DNA of 5,382 nt. Origin: Clostridiales bacterium (GTDB lineage: Bacteria; Bacillota; Clostridia; UBA8921). The stretch is taken from contig DOHE01000098.1 in assembly GCA_003535395.1 (NCBI GenBank), forward strand, positions 1 through 5,382, given 5' to 3'. This document shows, one piece after another, positions 1 through 5,382 of the stretch (its first letter is position 1; each line of letters starts with the position of its first letter). A program made the position numbers and the translations under genes. The notes beneath the pieces are model-generated. The model ran no database searches, was not told the DNA's origin, and was given only the letters and a program-made list of their open reading frames with translations.

Positions 1-1203
1 CAGCTCCGCTTCAGCGTGGCCTACTGGCACACCATGCGAGGCACGGGGGCCGACCCGTTCGGCCCGGGCACCATGTTCCGGCCTTGGGAGGCGGCCCAGG
101 ACTCCGTGGAAAACGCCTGCAATCGGGTGCGCGTGGCCTTCGAGTTCATGGAGAAGCTGGGCGCCCCGTTCTTCTGCTTCCACGATCGCGACGTGGCCCC
201 CGAGGGAAAGAACCTGGCCGAAACCAACCGCAACCTGGACGCCGTGGTGCGCGTCATCAAGGAGGAGATGCAGCGCACGGGAATCAAGCTGCTCTGGGGC
301 ACGGCCAACTTGTTCAGCAACCCGCGCTACGTACACGGGGCTGCCACGAGCTCGAATGCCGATGCCTTCGCCTTCGCGGCCGCCCAGGTCAAAAAGGCCC
401 TGGAAGTGACCAAGGAGCTCGGCGGCGACGGTTACGTGTTCTGGGGCGGCCGGGAAGGCTATGAAACCCTGCTCAATACGGACATGGGTCTGGAACTGGA
501 CAACCTGGCCCGTTTCCTGCGCATGGCGGTGGATTATGGCCGAAGTATCGGTTTTACCGGCGACTTTTACATCGAACCCAAGCCCAAGGAACCTACCAAA
601 CATCAATACGACTTTGATGTGGCCACGGTGATTGGATTTCTCCGCAAGTATGGGCTGGATCAGGATTTTAAATTCAATGTGGAAGCCAACCACGCCACCC
701 TGGCGGGGCACACTTTCCAGCACGAACTTTGCCTGGCCCGTGTGAACGGCATGTTCGGTTCCATCGATGCCAACCGGGGCGATCTGCTGCTGGGATGGGA
801 TACAGACCAGTTCCCCACGGATGTGTACGACACCACCCTGTGCATGCTGGAAGTCCTGAAGGCAGGGGGATTCACCCGGGGCGGCCTGAATTTTGATGCC
901 AAGATCCGCAGGGGCTCCTTTGAACCGGAGGATCTGTTCCATGCGTACATCAGCGGGATGGACGCCTTCGCGCTGGGACTTCGCAAAGCATACCGGCTGA
1001 TTGAGACAGGGGAGATCGATGCCTTTGTCTGCCAGCGTTATGCAAGCTACAAATCCGGGATCGGAGCCGAGATCCTTGCCGGCCGGGCAGGCTTTCGGGA
1101 ACTGGAACAGTATGCCCTCGGTATGGACGGGAAAAGCATCCGGAACACATCCGGGCGTCAGGAAATGCTGGAAAGCATCCTCAACCGCAACCTTTTCAGA
1201 TAA
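1..1203 (+). CDS. xylA: Xylose isomerase, 5' end cut by window edge
   Basis: Cytoplasmic metal-dependent enzyme interconverting D-xylose and D-xylulose (EC 5.3.1.5), first step of isomerase-type xylose catabolism. The frame is open from base 1 and 400 codons are visible. The catalytic pair of the FCFHDRD motif is H61 and D64; the metal ligands are E192 (IEPKPKEP), E228 and H231 ([11 protein letters not shown]), D256 (SIDANRGD), D267 and D269 (GWDTDQFP) and D299 (NFDAK). Each lies exactly 40 residues before the E. coli XylA number as I remember it (H101, D104, E232, E268, H271, D296, D307, D309, D339), so about 40 N-terminal residues are missing and the full protein would be about 440 aa, the usual length. 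The GTG at 16 is an internal valine codon, not the start. Third-position GC falls sharply along the gene (see findings). No xylB or xylR is visible, and no clear terminator follows. The identification is secure. Confidence 0.97.
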   Translation, partial: QLRFSVAYWHTMRGTGADPFGPGTMFRPWEAAQDSVENACNRVRVAFEFMEKLGAPFFCFHDRDVAPEGKNLAETNRNLDAVVRVIKEEMQRTGIKLLWGTANLFSNPRYVHGAATSSNADAFAFAAAQVKKALEVTKELGGDGYVFWGGREGYETLLNTDMGLELDNLARFLRMAVDYGRSIGFTGDFYIEPKPKEPTKHQYDFDVATVIGFLRKYGLDQDFKFNVEANHATLAGHTFQHELCLARVNGMFGSIDANRGDLLLGWDTDQFPTDVYDTTLCMLEVLKAGGFTRGGLNFDAKIRRGSFEPEDLFHAYISGMDAFALGLRKAYRLIETGEIDAFVCQRYASYKSGIGAEILAGRAGFRELEQYALGMDGKSIRNTSGRQEMLESILNRNLFR

Positions 1204-1261
1204 TATCGGATAATAAAGGAAGCAAGGAACCGGCGGATGGAGCGGGAGAAGTAAGGGAGAA

Positions 1262-1280
1262 GCAAGTTTTTGCAAGTTTT
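1262..1280. repeat. Direct repeat GCAAGTTTT x2, one helical turn apart
   Basis: GCAAGTTTT occurs at 1262-1270 and again at 1272-1280, a 10-bp period, with one T between the copies. It ends 32 bp before the TATAAT box. The spacing puts both copies on the same face of the helix, so it could bind a regulator or act as an AT-rich upstream element. It could equally be a slippage product; no known operator consensus is recognised. Confidence 0.6.
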
Positions 1281-1312
1281 CTATTCCCCTTTTATTGGCA
1301 GGTGTTTTCGGA

Positions 1313-1318
1313 TATAAT
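1313..1318 (+). promoter_or_regulatory. Candidate -10 box (TATAAT) of the isomerase/dehydrogenase operon
   Basis: A perfect TATAAT lies 38 bases before the ATG at 1357, giving an expected leader of about 30 bases. The -35 side is weak: TTTTAT at 1290-1295 has the normal 17-bp spacing but matches TTGACA poorly, while the better TTGGCA at 1295-1300 is only 12 bp away, too close for a housekeeping sigma factor. A promoter that depends on an activator would fit but is not shown. Confidence 0.55.
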
Positions 1319-1343
1319 GGTAGACAATGTAAAATCTTGATTT

Positions 1344-1349
1344 GGAGGG
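1344..1349 (+). promoter_or_regulatory. Ribosome binding site that fixes the start at 1357
   Basis: GGAGGG with a 7-base spacer to the ATG at 1357. An in-frame TTG at 1342 would add five residues, but it touches this Shine-Dalgarno site and has no site of its own, so the ATG is preferred. Confidence 0.85.
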
Positions 1350-1356
1350 ATCCAGC

Positions 1357-2322
1357 ATGAAACTTGGAGTTTTTACAGTACTTCTTGGCCAGCAGAGTCT
1401 GGAAGACGCGCTAAAGTATCTGGAAAAGCTGGGTGTGCAGGCAGTGGAGATCGGTACGGGCGGATACCCGGGGAAAGCCCATGCCAATACGGATGAGTTG
1501 TTGGCGGATGCAGACAAGCTGAACCGTTTCAAAAAACTGATATCCAAACACGGGATGGAGATCAGTGCCCTGAGCTGCCATGGAAATCCGGTACATCCCC
1601 AGAAGGAGATCGCAGACGCTTTTCATAAAGATTTTGAGAAAACCGTTTTGCTGGCAGAGAAACTGGGTGTGGCCCGGGTCGTAACGTTTTCCGGATGCCC
1701 CGGAGATGCTCCGGGAGCCAAATATCCAAACTGGGTGACCTGCCCCTGGCCGGATGATTTTCTAAAGATCCTGGATTATCAGTGGAATGAAGTGTTGATC
1801 CCCTACTGGAAGCAGGCCAGTGCCTTTGCTGCGAGCCACGGGGTCAATAAGATCTGCCTGGAAATGCACCCCGGATTCTGCGTCTACAATCCGGAAACTC
1901 TCCTTAAACTGCGCAGCGCTGTGGGAGATTCCATCGGTGCCAACTTTGACCCCAGCCATCTGTTCTGGCAGGGGATCGATCCGGTGGCAGCCATCCGAAC
2001 TCTAGGACCGGCTATTTTCCATTTTCATGCCAAGGATACCAAGGTGGATGAAGCCAATACAAAACAGAACGGCGTGCTGGACACCAAACACTACGGGGAT
2101 GAGATCCGCCGTTCCTGGATCTTCCGCTCCGTGGGCTACGGGCACAATTATGATGTATGGAAGGATATCGTGAGCAGCCTGAAAATGGTGGGATACGACG
2201 ATGTGATGAGCATCGAGCATGAAGACAGCCTGATGTCCGTCAATGAAGGGCTTTCCAAGGCGGTGGGCTTCCTCAAGGAAGTCATGACCTTCGAAAAGAC
2301 CGGCGGCATGTGGTGGGCCTGA
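1357..2322 (+). CDS. Sugar phosphate isomerase/epimerase-like TIM-barrel protein
   Basis: Soluble 321-aa protein of the xylose-isomerase-like TIM barrel (AP endonuclease 2) superfamily, with no signal peptide or membrane segment. It opens with MKLGVFTVLLGQQSLEDAL, the first barrel strand. A likely divalent-metal site is visible: E169 (CLEMHPGF), D198 and H201 (NFDPSHLF), H224 (FHFHAKD) and E287 (SIEHEDSL), the Glu-Asp-His-Glu set of D-tagatose 3-epimerase-type enzymes. Other motifs are SCHGNPVHP (residues 73-81) and TFSGCPGD (110-117); the C-terminus ends GGMWWA. Only 26 bases separate it from the dehydrogenase gene, so the two are very probably co-transcribed. Relatives beside Gfo/Idh/MocA dehydrogenases act on 3-keto-sugars: E. 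coli YcjR epimerises a 3-keto-glycoside, and levoglucosan (Lgd) and C-glycoside (Dgp) enzymes eliminate from them. Isomerase, epimerase and lyase all remain possible; the family is secure, the reaction is not. Confidence 0.88.
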   Translation: MKLGVFTVLLGQQSLEDALKYLEKLGVQAVEIGTGGYPGKAHANTDELLADADKLNRFKKLISKHGMEISALSCHGNPVHPQKEIADAFHKDFEKTVLLAEKLGVARVVTFSGCPGDAPGAKYPNWVTCPWPDDFLKILDYQWNEVLIPYWKQASAFAASHGVNKICLEMHPGFCVYNPETLLKLRSAVGDSIGANFDPSHLFWQGIDPVAAIRTLGPAIFHFHAKDTKVDEANTKQNGVLDTKHYGDEIRRSWIFRSVGYGHNYDVWKDIVSSLKMVGYDDVMSIEHEDSLMSVNEGLSKAVGFLKEVMTFEKTGGMWWA

Positions 2323-2335
2323 TCATTCAGTAGCT

Positions 2336-2341
2336 GGAGGG
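2336..2341 (+). promoter_or_regulatory. Ribosome binding site of the first Gfo/Idh/MocA gene
   Basis: GGAGGG with a 7-base spacer to the ATG at 2349. Motif and spacing match those of the upstream gene, which supports a single operon with similar translation of both genes. Confidence 0.85.
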
Positions 2342-2348
2342 ATGCAGG

Positions 2349-3512
2349 ATGGAAAAGACACTCAATATCGGGCTGGTGGGTTATAAGTTCATGGGAAAGG
2401 CCCACAGCAACGCGTATGCGCGGCTGGGGATGTTTTTTAACACATCGGCAAAGGTCCGGATGAAAGCCCTTTGCGGCAGAGATCCGGAGTGGCTCGCCCA
2501 GGCCGCTCAAAAATTCGGCTGGGAAGGATATGAGACCTCTTGGGAGAATCTGGTAATACGCAATGATATCGATGTTGTGGATATTACCACCCCCAGCAAC
2601 TTTCACAAGGAGATCGCCATCGCCGCTGCTGAGAACGGAAAGCATGTCTTCTGTGAGAAGCCGCTGGCATTGACGCTGAAGGATGCCCGGGACATGCAGG
2701 CCTGTGCTGCAAAGAACGGGGTGAAGAATCAGATCGGGTTCAATTACCGGTTTGCACCTGCGATCCAGCTGGCAAAAAACATGATCGATGGAGGGAAGTT
2801 GGGGAAGATCTTTCATTTCCGCGGCACCTATCTGCAGGACTGGATTATCGATCCGGAGTTCCCCCTGGTCTGGCGCCTGGACAAGAAAGTGGCCGGCTCC
2901 GGCTCGCACGGGGATCTGGGTGCGCATCTTATTGATATGGCGCATTATCTGGTGGGGGATCTTTCCAGAGTCATCGGGATCAGCAAGACGTTCGTTACGG
3001 AGCGGCCGCTGGTGGAGCGGATGACGGGTCTTAGCGGCAAAGCACAGGCAGATGCTCCCCGCGGAGCCGTAGAGGTGGACGATGCCACTCTTTTCCTTGG
3101 GGAATTTAAAAGCGGCGGCTTGTGTTCCATCGAGGCCACCCGGTTTGCAAGCGGTCATAAGAATGCTATGAGTTTTGAGGTGAACGGCAGCAAAGGCAGC
3201 ATCAAGTTCGAATTTGAACGGATGAACGAGCTGCAGTATTTCAATGCAGAGGACGAAGCCGGGACCCAGGGATTCCGCCTGATCCAGGCATCGGAGGGGA
3301 TCCATCCCTATGTGAGCGCCTGGTGGCCGGCAGGGCATGTGCTTGGATACGAGCATACCTTCGTCCATGAGATGTACGAGTTCGTGGAAGCCATCGCGCA
3401 AGACAAACCCACCTGTCCGGACTTCAGCGACGGAGTTAAATGTTCCCGGGTGCTGGAGGCGGTGGAACTTTCCATCACGGAACGGCAGTGGGTGGAAGTG
3501 GACAGCCTGTAA
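2349..3512 (+). CDS. Gfo/Idh/MocA family NAD(P)-dependent sugar dehydrogenase
   Basis: Cytoplasmic oxidoreductase of 387 aa, typical family length. The N-terminal Rossmann domain (about residues 5-125) has the dinucleotide motif GLVGYKFMGKAHS (8-20), a variant of GxGxxG in which the second Gly is replaced, and the EKP signature at 103-105 with catalytic Lys104. The C-terminal alpha/beta domain carries SHGDLGAHLIDMAHYL (186-201), the DxGxHxxD motif, in which D189 and H193 match the catalytic Asp and His of inositol dehydrogenase. The family oxidises a ring hydroxyl of a free sugar, cyclitol or glycoside with NAD+ or NADP+. Translation is expected from the GGAGGG site, and the gene probably shares the promoter before 1357. 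Paired with the TIM-barrel gene, it resembles dehydrogenases that make 3-keto-glycosides, such as levoglucosan dehydrogenase, E. coli YcjS and DgpA. That resemblance is of family and context; the substrate is unknown. An inositol or other polyol substrate cannot be excluded. Confidence 0.93.
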   Translation: MEKTLNIGLVGYKFMGKAHSNAYARLGMFFNTSAKVRMKALCGRDPEWLAQAAQKFGWEGYETSWENLVIRNDIDVVDITTPSNFHKEIAIAAAENGKHVFCEKPLALTLKDARDMQACAAKNGVKNQIGFNYRFAPAIQLAKNMIDGGKLGKIFHFRGTYLQDWIIDPEFPLVWRLDKKVAGSGSHGDLGAHLIDMAHYLVGDLSRVIGISKTFVTERPLVERMTGLSGKAQADAPRGAVEVDDATLFLGEFKSGGLCSIEATRFASGHKNAMSFEVNGSKGSIKFEFERMNELQYFNAEDEAGTQGFRLIQASEGIHPYVSAWWPAGHVLGYEHTFVHEMYEFVEAIAQDKPTCPDFSDGVKCSRVLEAVELSITERQWVEVDSL

Positions 3513-3533
3513 GCAGCATAGCATTCGACGATT

Positions 3534-3555
3534 CTTCGGCAAACCTTCGGCAAAC
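3534..3555. repeat. Perfect tandem 11-mer CTTCGGCAAAC x2
   Basis: CTTCGGCAAAC occurs at 3534-3544 and directly again at 3545-3555, starting 21 bases after the dehydrogenase stop codon. It is too GC-poor and hairpin-free to be a terminator by itself. A recent slippage duplication is the simplest reading. Confidence 0.85.
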
Positions 3556-3574
3556 TTAGTTTCAGCAGTCAGGA

Positions 3575-3603
3575 AAGGGGCATTCCGCATTGGAATGCCC
3601 CTT
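3575..3603. terminator. Likely bidirectional terminator hairpin between convergent operons
   Basis: A perfect 12-bp stem, AAGGGGCATTCC (3575-3586) against GGAATGCCCCTT (3592-3603), closes a five-base loop (3587-3591). The A and T pairs at the stem foot give a short T tract in either direction: CTTGTT on plus, and CTTTCC on minus. The tract is weak, so termination may be partial or factor-assisted. Its place between genes running toward each other fits a shared terminator. Confidence 0.75.
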
Positions 3604-3633
3604 GTTACGATCCTGCAGGCAGATATACTTAAG

Positions 3634-3682
3634 GCTCAGTCGAGCATGCCGTCGATACCGCTCAGTCGAGCATGCCGTCGAT
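3634..3682. repeat. 23-bp tandem direct repeat (26-bp period) across a stop codon
   Basis: Bases 3634-3656 and 3660-3682 are identical, separated by three bases (ACC). Read on the minus strand, each copy encodes Ile-Asp-Gly-Met-Leu-Asp then TGA. The copy at 3660-3682 is the true C-terminus and stop of the minus-strand oxidoreductase. The copy at 3634-3656 lies just beyond that stop, in the 3' untranslated region. Confidence 0.95.
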
Positions 3683-4768
3683 CAGGCCCATGGGCATGGG
3701 TGCCGGCCGCTGGCAGGTGCTCTCCAGCTTCCACAGTTTGCCGGTGTCGCTGGAATCGTGGAACCCCTGCATGATATCCAGCACATGGAAGGCCATATCC
3801 CCATGCGCCCGGTGCGCCCGGCCGCTTGCGGCCGCCCTTGCCATATCCGCAACACCGATGCCCCGGGTATTCTGGGTATATCCGAAAGGCATTGGCATCT
3901 CTTTCCATTCGGACCCCTTCACTTTGTTCAAGTAGGAGACGGGCCCCCCGAATGAATTGGGATCGGGAACCGACAGGGTGCCTTCCGTGCCGTAGATCTC
4001 GATCCGGGGAAGCCTTGCACCCCAGGTGTCGAAAGATGTGATGATGGTCCCCGCCGCACCGTTGGAGTAATTGATGAGCCCGGCCACATGAGTGGGCACA
4101 TCCACGTCAATGACAGTACCGAACTTGGGAGCGCTGGTAATGGTGCGGGTGGGGAAGGTGACCCGGGTGCAGCCCATGACAGAGTCCGCAGGCCCCAGCA
4201 GATTGACAAGCGCCGTCAGATAATACGGCCCCATATCAAACATCGGCCCGCCGCCCGCTTTGTAATAGAATTCCGGATCCGGATGCCAGCTCTCGTGGCC
4301 ATGGCACATCATGAAGGCGGTGGCGGCGATGGGTTTGCCGATCCATCCGTCATCGATGAGCTTGCGGCAGGTCTGGATCCCGCCGCCAAAAAAGGTTTCC
4401 GGTGCGCAGCCCACCATCAGGCCTTTTTTTCTGGCCAGTTCGATGACCTTTCGCCCGTCGTCCCGGTTGACCGCCAGGGGTTTTTCCAGGTACACATGCT
4501 TGCCCGCGTTCAGTGCGGCCAGGGAGATTTCTGCATGTACTTTAGGAATGGTCAGGTTGACCACGATCTCGATTTCCGGATCGGCCAGCAGTTCTTCCGG
4601 GGTACAGCTTCTGGGAATATTGAACTCCGCCGCCTTCGCTGCTGAACGCTCCGGGATCAGGTCCGCGACAGCGGCTACTTCCACCATCCTGAACAGTCCG
4701 GTCAGGTTTTTAAGATAGATGCCGCTGATGGCACCGCATCCGATGATGCCCACTTTCGTGATTTTCAT
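3662..4768 (-). CDS. Second Gfo/Idh/MocA family oxidoreductase (Tyr variant)
   Basis: Cytoplasmic NAD(P)-dependent oxidoreductase of 368 aa. The Rossmann domain starts at once: KVGIIGCGAISGIYLKNL (5-22), with the canonical GxGxxS. EKP is at 95-97 with catalytic Lys96. In the C-terminal domain GGGPMFDMGPYYLTALV (172-188) corresponds to the DxGxH motif, but the His position holds Tyr182; Tyr at this site is known from glucose-fructose oxidoreductase. It is thus a different subfamily from the plus-strand dehydrogenase and not a recent duplicate. The ATG at 4768 is preceded by GGAGG nine bases away. It follows the ThuA gene with 33 bases between, so the two form one operon. The C-terminus (RPAPMPMGLIDGMLD) is copied in part by the tandem repeat beyond the stop. 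Oxidation of a sugar or glycoside, or reduction of a keto-sugar, are both plausible; the substrate is unknown. Confidence 0.92.
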   Translation of the reverse strand: MKITKVGIIGCGAISGIYLKNLTGLFRMVEVAAVADLIPERSAAKAAEFNIPRSCTPEELLADPEIEIVVNLTIPKVHAEISLAALNAGKHVYLEKPLAVNRDDGRKVIELARKKGLMVGCAPETFFGGGIQTCRKLIDDGWIGKPIAATAFMMCHGHESWHPDPEFYYKAGGGPMFDMGPYYLTALVNLLGPADSVMGCTRVTFPTRTITSAPKFGTVIDVDVPTHVAGLINYSNGAAGTIITSFDTWGARLPRIEIYGTEGTLSVPDPNSFGGPVSYLNKVKGSEWKEMPMPFGYTQNTRGIGVADMARAAASGRAHRAHGDMAFHVLDIMQGFHDSSDTGKLWKLESTCQRPAPMPMGLIDGMLD

Positions 4769-4777
4769 AGAAATACG

Positions 4778-4782
4778 CCTCC
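4778..4782 (-). promoter_or_regulatory. Ribosome binding site of the second Gfo/Idh/MocA gene
   Basis: Read on the minus strand this is GGAGG, with a 9-base spacer to the ATG at 4768. It lies in the 33-base gap after the ThuA stop codon, which holds no evident promoter or terminator. Confidence 0.8.
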
Positions 4783-4801
4783 ATTTGCCTCAGATATTTG
4801 T

Positions 4802-5382
4802 TCAAAAGATTTTAGATGGGTCTTTGAAATCTGCCGGATCGAGTTTCTTCTCAACCGCGATGTCCTTGCCCTGCGCTGCCCAAAGGAAACCGCGGCGCAT
4901 CATTTCCGGCACTTCCGGGATCCCGAACACGCTTGCCACATGTCCGAGAGAGGTGTAGAACACGCGTCCGTATCCCCAGCGCTTGGTCCAGGTGACCGGT
5001 ACATCCACCTGTTTGTTGCTGGCATGATATCCCGGAGCAACCGGGAAGCGAGTAGTGGCCAGTACTTCCACACAGGGGTCCACATGCACATAATACTGCT
5101 CGCTGACCACCTTAAAGTCCAGCATGCCGTCCACGATGGGGCTGGAAGAATTGCAGATATTTACTGTGTATTCCACGCCGCCGCCGGGATGAGAGACCCA
5201 CTGGCCGCCGGTCATGAACTGCCAGTCCACGTCATTTCGGAAAGCGTCGCACATGCCCCCATGGCATCCGCAGAGCCCGACGCCGGAAGCTACCGCTTCG
5301 ATCACCGGCTTGCGCTGCTCCGCCGTGATCTGGCCCATCGTCCAGATCGGTACGATGAGATGCAGGCTCTTTAGCTTCTCCT
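4802..5382 (-). CDS. ThuA-domain (trehalose-utilisation-type) protein, 5' end cut by window edge
   Basis: The frame is open to the window edge, with 192 residues visible and the stop (TGA) at 4802-4804. The ATG at 5338 is not the start: the upstream residues EKLKSLHLIVPIWT continue the conserved fold (a beta strand leading into IVPIWTMG). From remembered relatives of about 220-250 aa, some 30-60 N-terminal residues are missing. Conserved ThuA motifs, in visible-residue numbers, are GCHGGMCDAFR (38-48), MTGGQWVSHPGG (56-67), SEQYYVHVDP (93-102) and GRVFYTSLGH (138-147). The fold is class I glutamine-amidotransferase-like. ThuA was named from rhizobial thuAB, where it partners a Gfo/Idh/MocA dehydrogenase (ThuB) in using trehalose and related disaccharides through 3-keto forms. 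Here too the next gene, 33 bases on, is a Gfo/Idh/MocA oxidoreductase. A role on keto-sugars or glycosides is inferred; the chemistry of this member is not known to me. Confidence 0.88.
   Translation of the reverse strand, partial: EKLKSLHLIVPIWTMGQITAEQRKPVIEAVASGVGLCGCHGGMCDAFRNDVDWQFMTGGQWVSHPGGGVEYTVNICNSSSPIVDGMLDFKVVSEQYYVHVDPCVEVLATTRFPVAPGYHASNKQVDVPVTWTKRWGYGRVFYTSLGHVASVFGIPEVPEMMRRGFLWAAQGKDIAVEKKLDPADFKDPSKIF

Larger units (their letters stand above)
1204..1341. other. Intergenic region between xylA and the isomerase operon
   Basis: No coding frame is supported here. The first part is purine-rich and carries loose direct repeats: GATAAT at 1199 and 1209, and GGGAGAAG at 1244 and 1255. 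The second part turns AT-rich and holds the GCAAGTTTT repeat and the TATAAT box. I see no GC-rich hairpin followed by a T run, so where xylA transcription ends is not evident. Confidence 0.6.

Noticed and set aside
1295..1310. Sigma-54 (-24/-12) promoter, from TTGGCA followed by TTCG
   Set aside because: The -24 part resembles the consensus, but the invariant GC of the -12 element reads CG here, so the match fails at the key bases.
1342..1356. TTG start five codons before the ATG of the TIM-barrel gene
   Set aside because: It overlaps the Shine-Dalgarno site of the ATG and has no ribosome binding site of its own.
2148..3590. Long minus-strand open frame (480 codons) opposite the first Gfo/Idh/MocA gene
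   Set aside because: Its translation is rich in His, Pro, Cys and Leu, shows no family motif and is the mirror of a well-supported dehydrogenase gene. The open frame follows from the codon usage of the true gene.
3634..3682. CRISPR-like repeat-spacer unit or attachment site
   Set aside because: There are only two copies with a 3-bp gap, and one copy is coding. No integrase, cas gene or tRNA is nearby, so a tandem duplication explains it.
4088..4645. Plus-strand open frame of 185 codons opposite the second Gfo/Idh/MocA gene
   Set aside because: It has no recognisable domain and no convincing ribosome binding site, and it lies wholly inside the antisense of a conserved gene.
5336..5338. ATG as the start of the ThuA gene
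   Set aside because: The frame stays open to the window edge and the upstream residues fit the conserved fold, so this Met is internal (IVPIWTMGQ).

Overview
The window carries five protein genes of carbohydrate metabolism, two of them cut by the window edges. No RNA gene, insertion sequence, CRISPR array or phage gene was seen. Strong GGAGG ribosome binding sites, a consensus TATAAT box, mid-range GC (about 53-58% in hand-counted stretches) and the protein families point to a Bacillota bacterium, probably a gut or anaerobic Clostridia member. This assignment is an inference from style; no taxonomic marker gene is present.

Layout: (1) 1-1203, plus strand, the 3' nine tenths of a xylose isomerase gene (xylA). 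(2) 1204-1356, an intergenic stretch with short direct repeats, a TATAAT box and a strong Shine-Dalgarno site. (3) 1357-3512, plus strand, a two-gene operon: a TIM-barrel sugar isomerase/epimerase-like protein, then a Gfo/Idh/MocA NAD(P)-dependent sugar dehydrogenase. (4) 3513-3661, a convergent intergenic region with a tandem 11-mer, a 12-bp-stem hairpin that probably stops transcription from both sides, and half of a tandem duplication that copies the end of the next gene. (5) 5382-3662, minus strand, a second operon: a ThuA-domain protein (5' end outside the window), then a second, different Gfo/Idh/MocA oxidoreductase.

How the genes may work together: xylose isomerase feeds xylose into the pentose phosphate pathway. 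The other four genes belong to families that recur in oxidation-based glycoside breakdown. There a Gfo/Idh/MocA enzyme oxidises a sugar hydroxyl (often C3) to a ketone, and an AP-endonuclease-2-type TIM barrel isomerises, epimerises or eliminates from the keto-sugar. A second oxidoreductase may reduce the product, and ThuA proteins accompany such dehydrogenases, as in the rhizobial thuAB genes. A non-hydrolytic keto-sugar pathway is therefore a reasonable hypothesis, but the substrate cannot be read from the sequence.

The less routine observations are a strong fall in third-position GC along xylA, a 23-of-26-bp tandem duplication across the stop codon of the last oxidoreductase gene, and a recurrence of 10-11-bp direct repeats between genes. 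No clearly new system was found.
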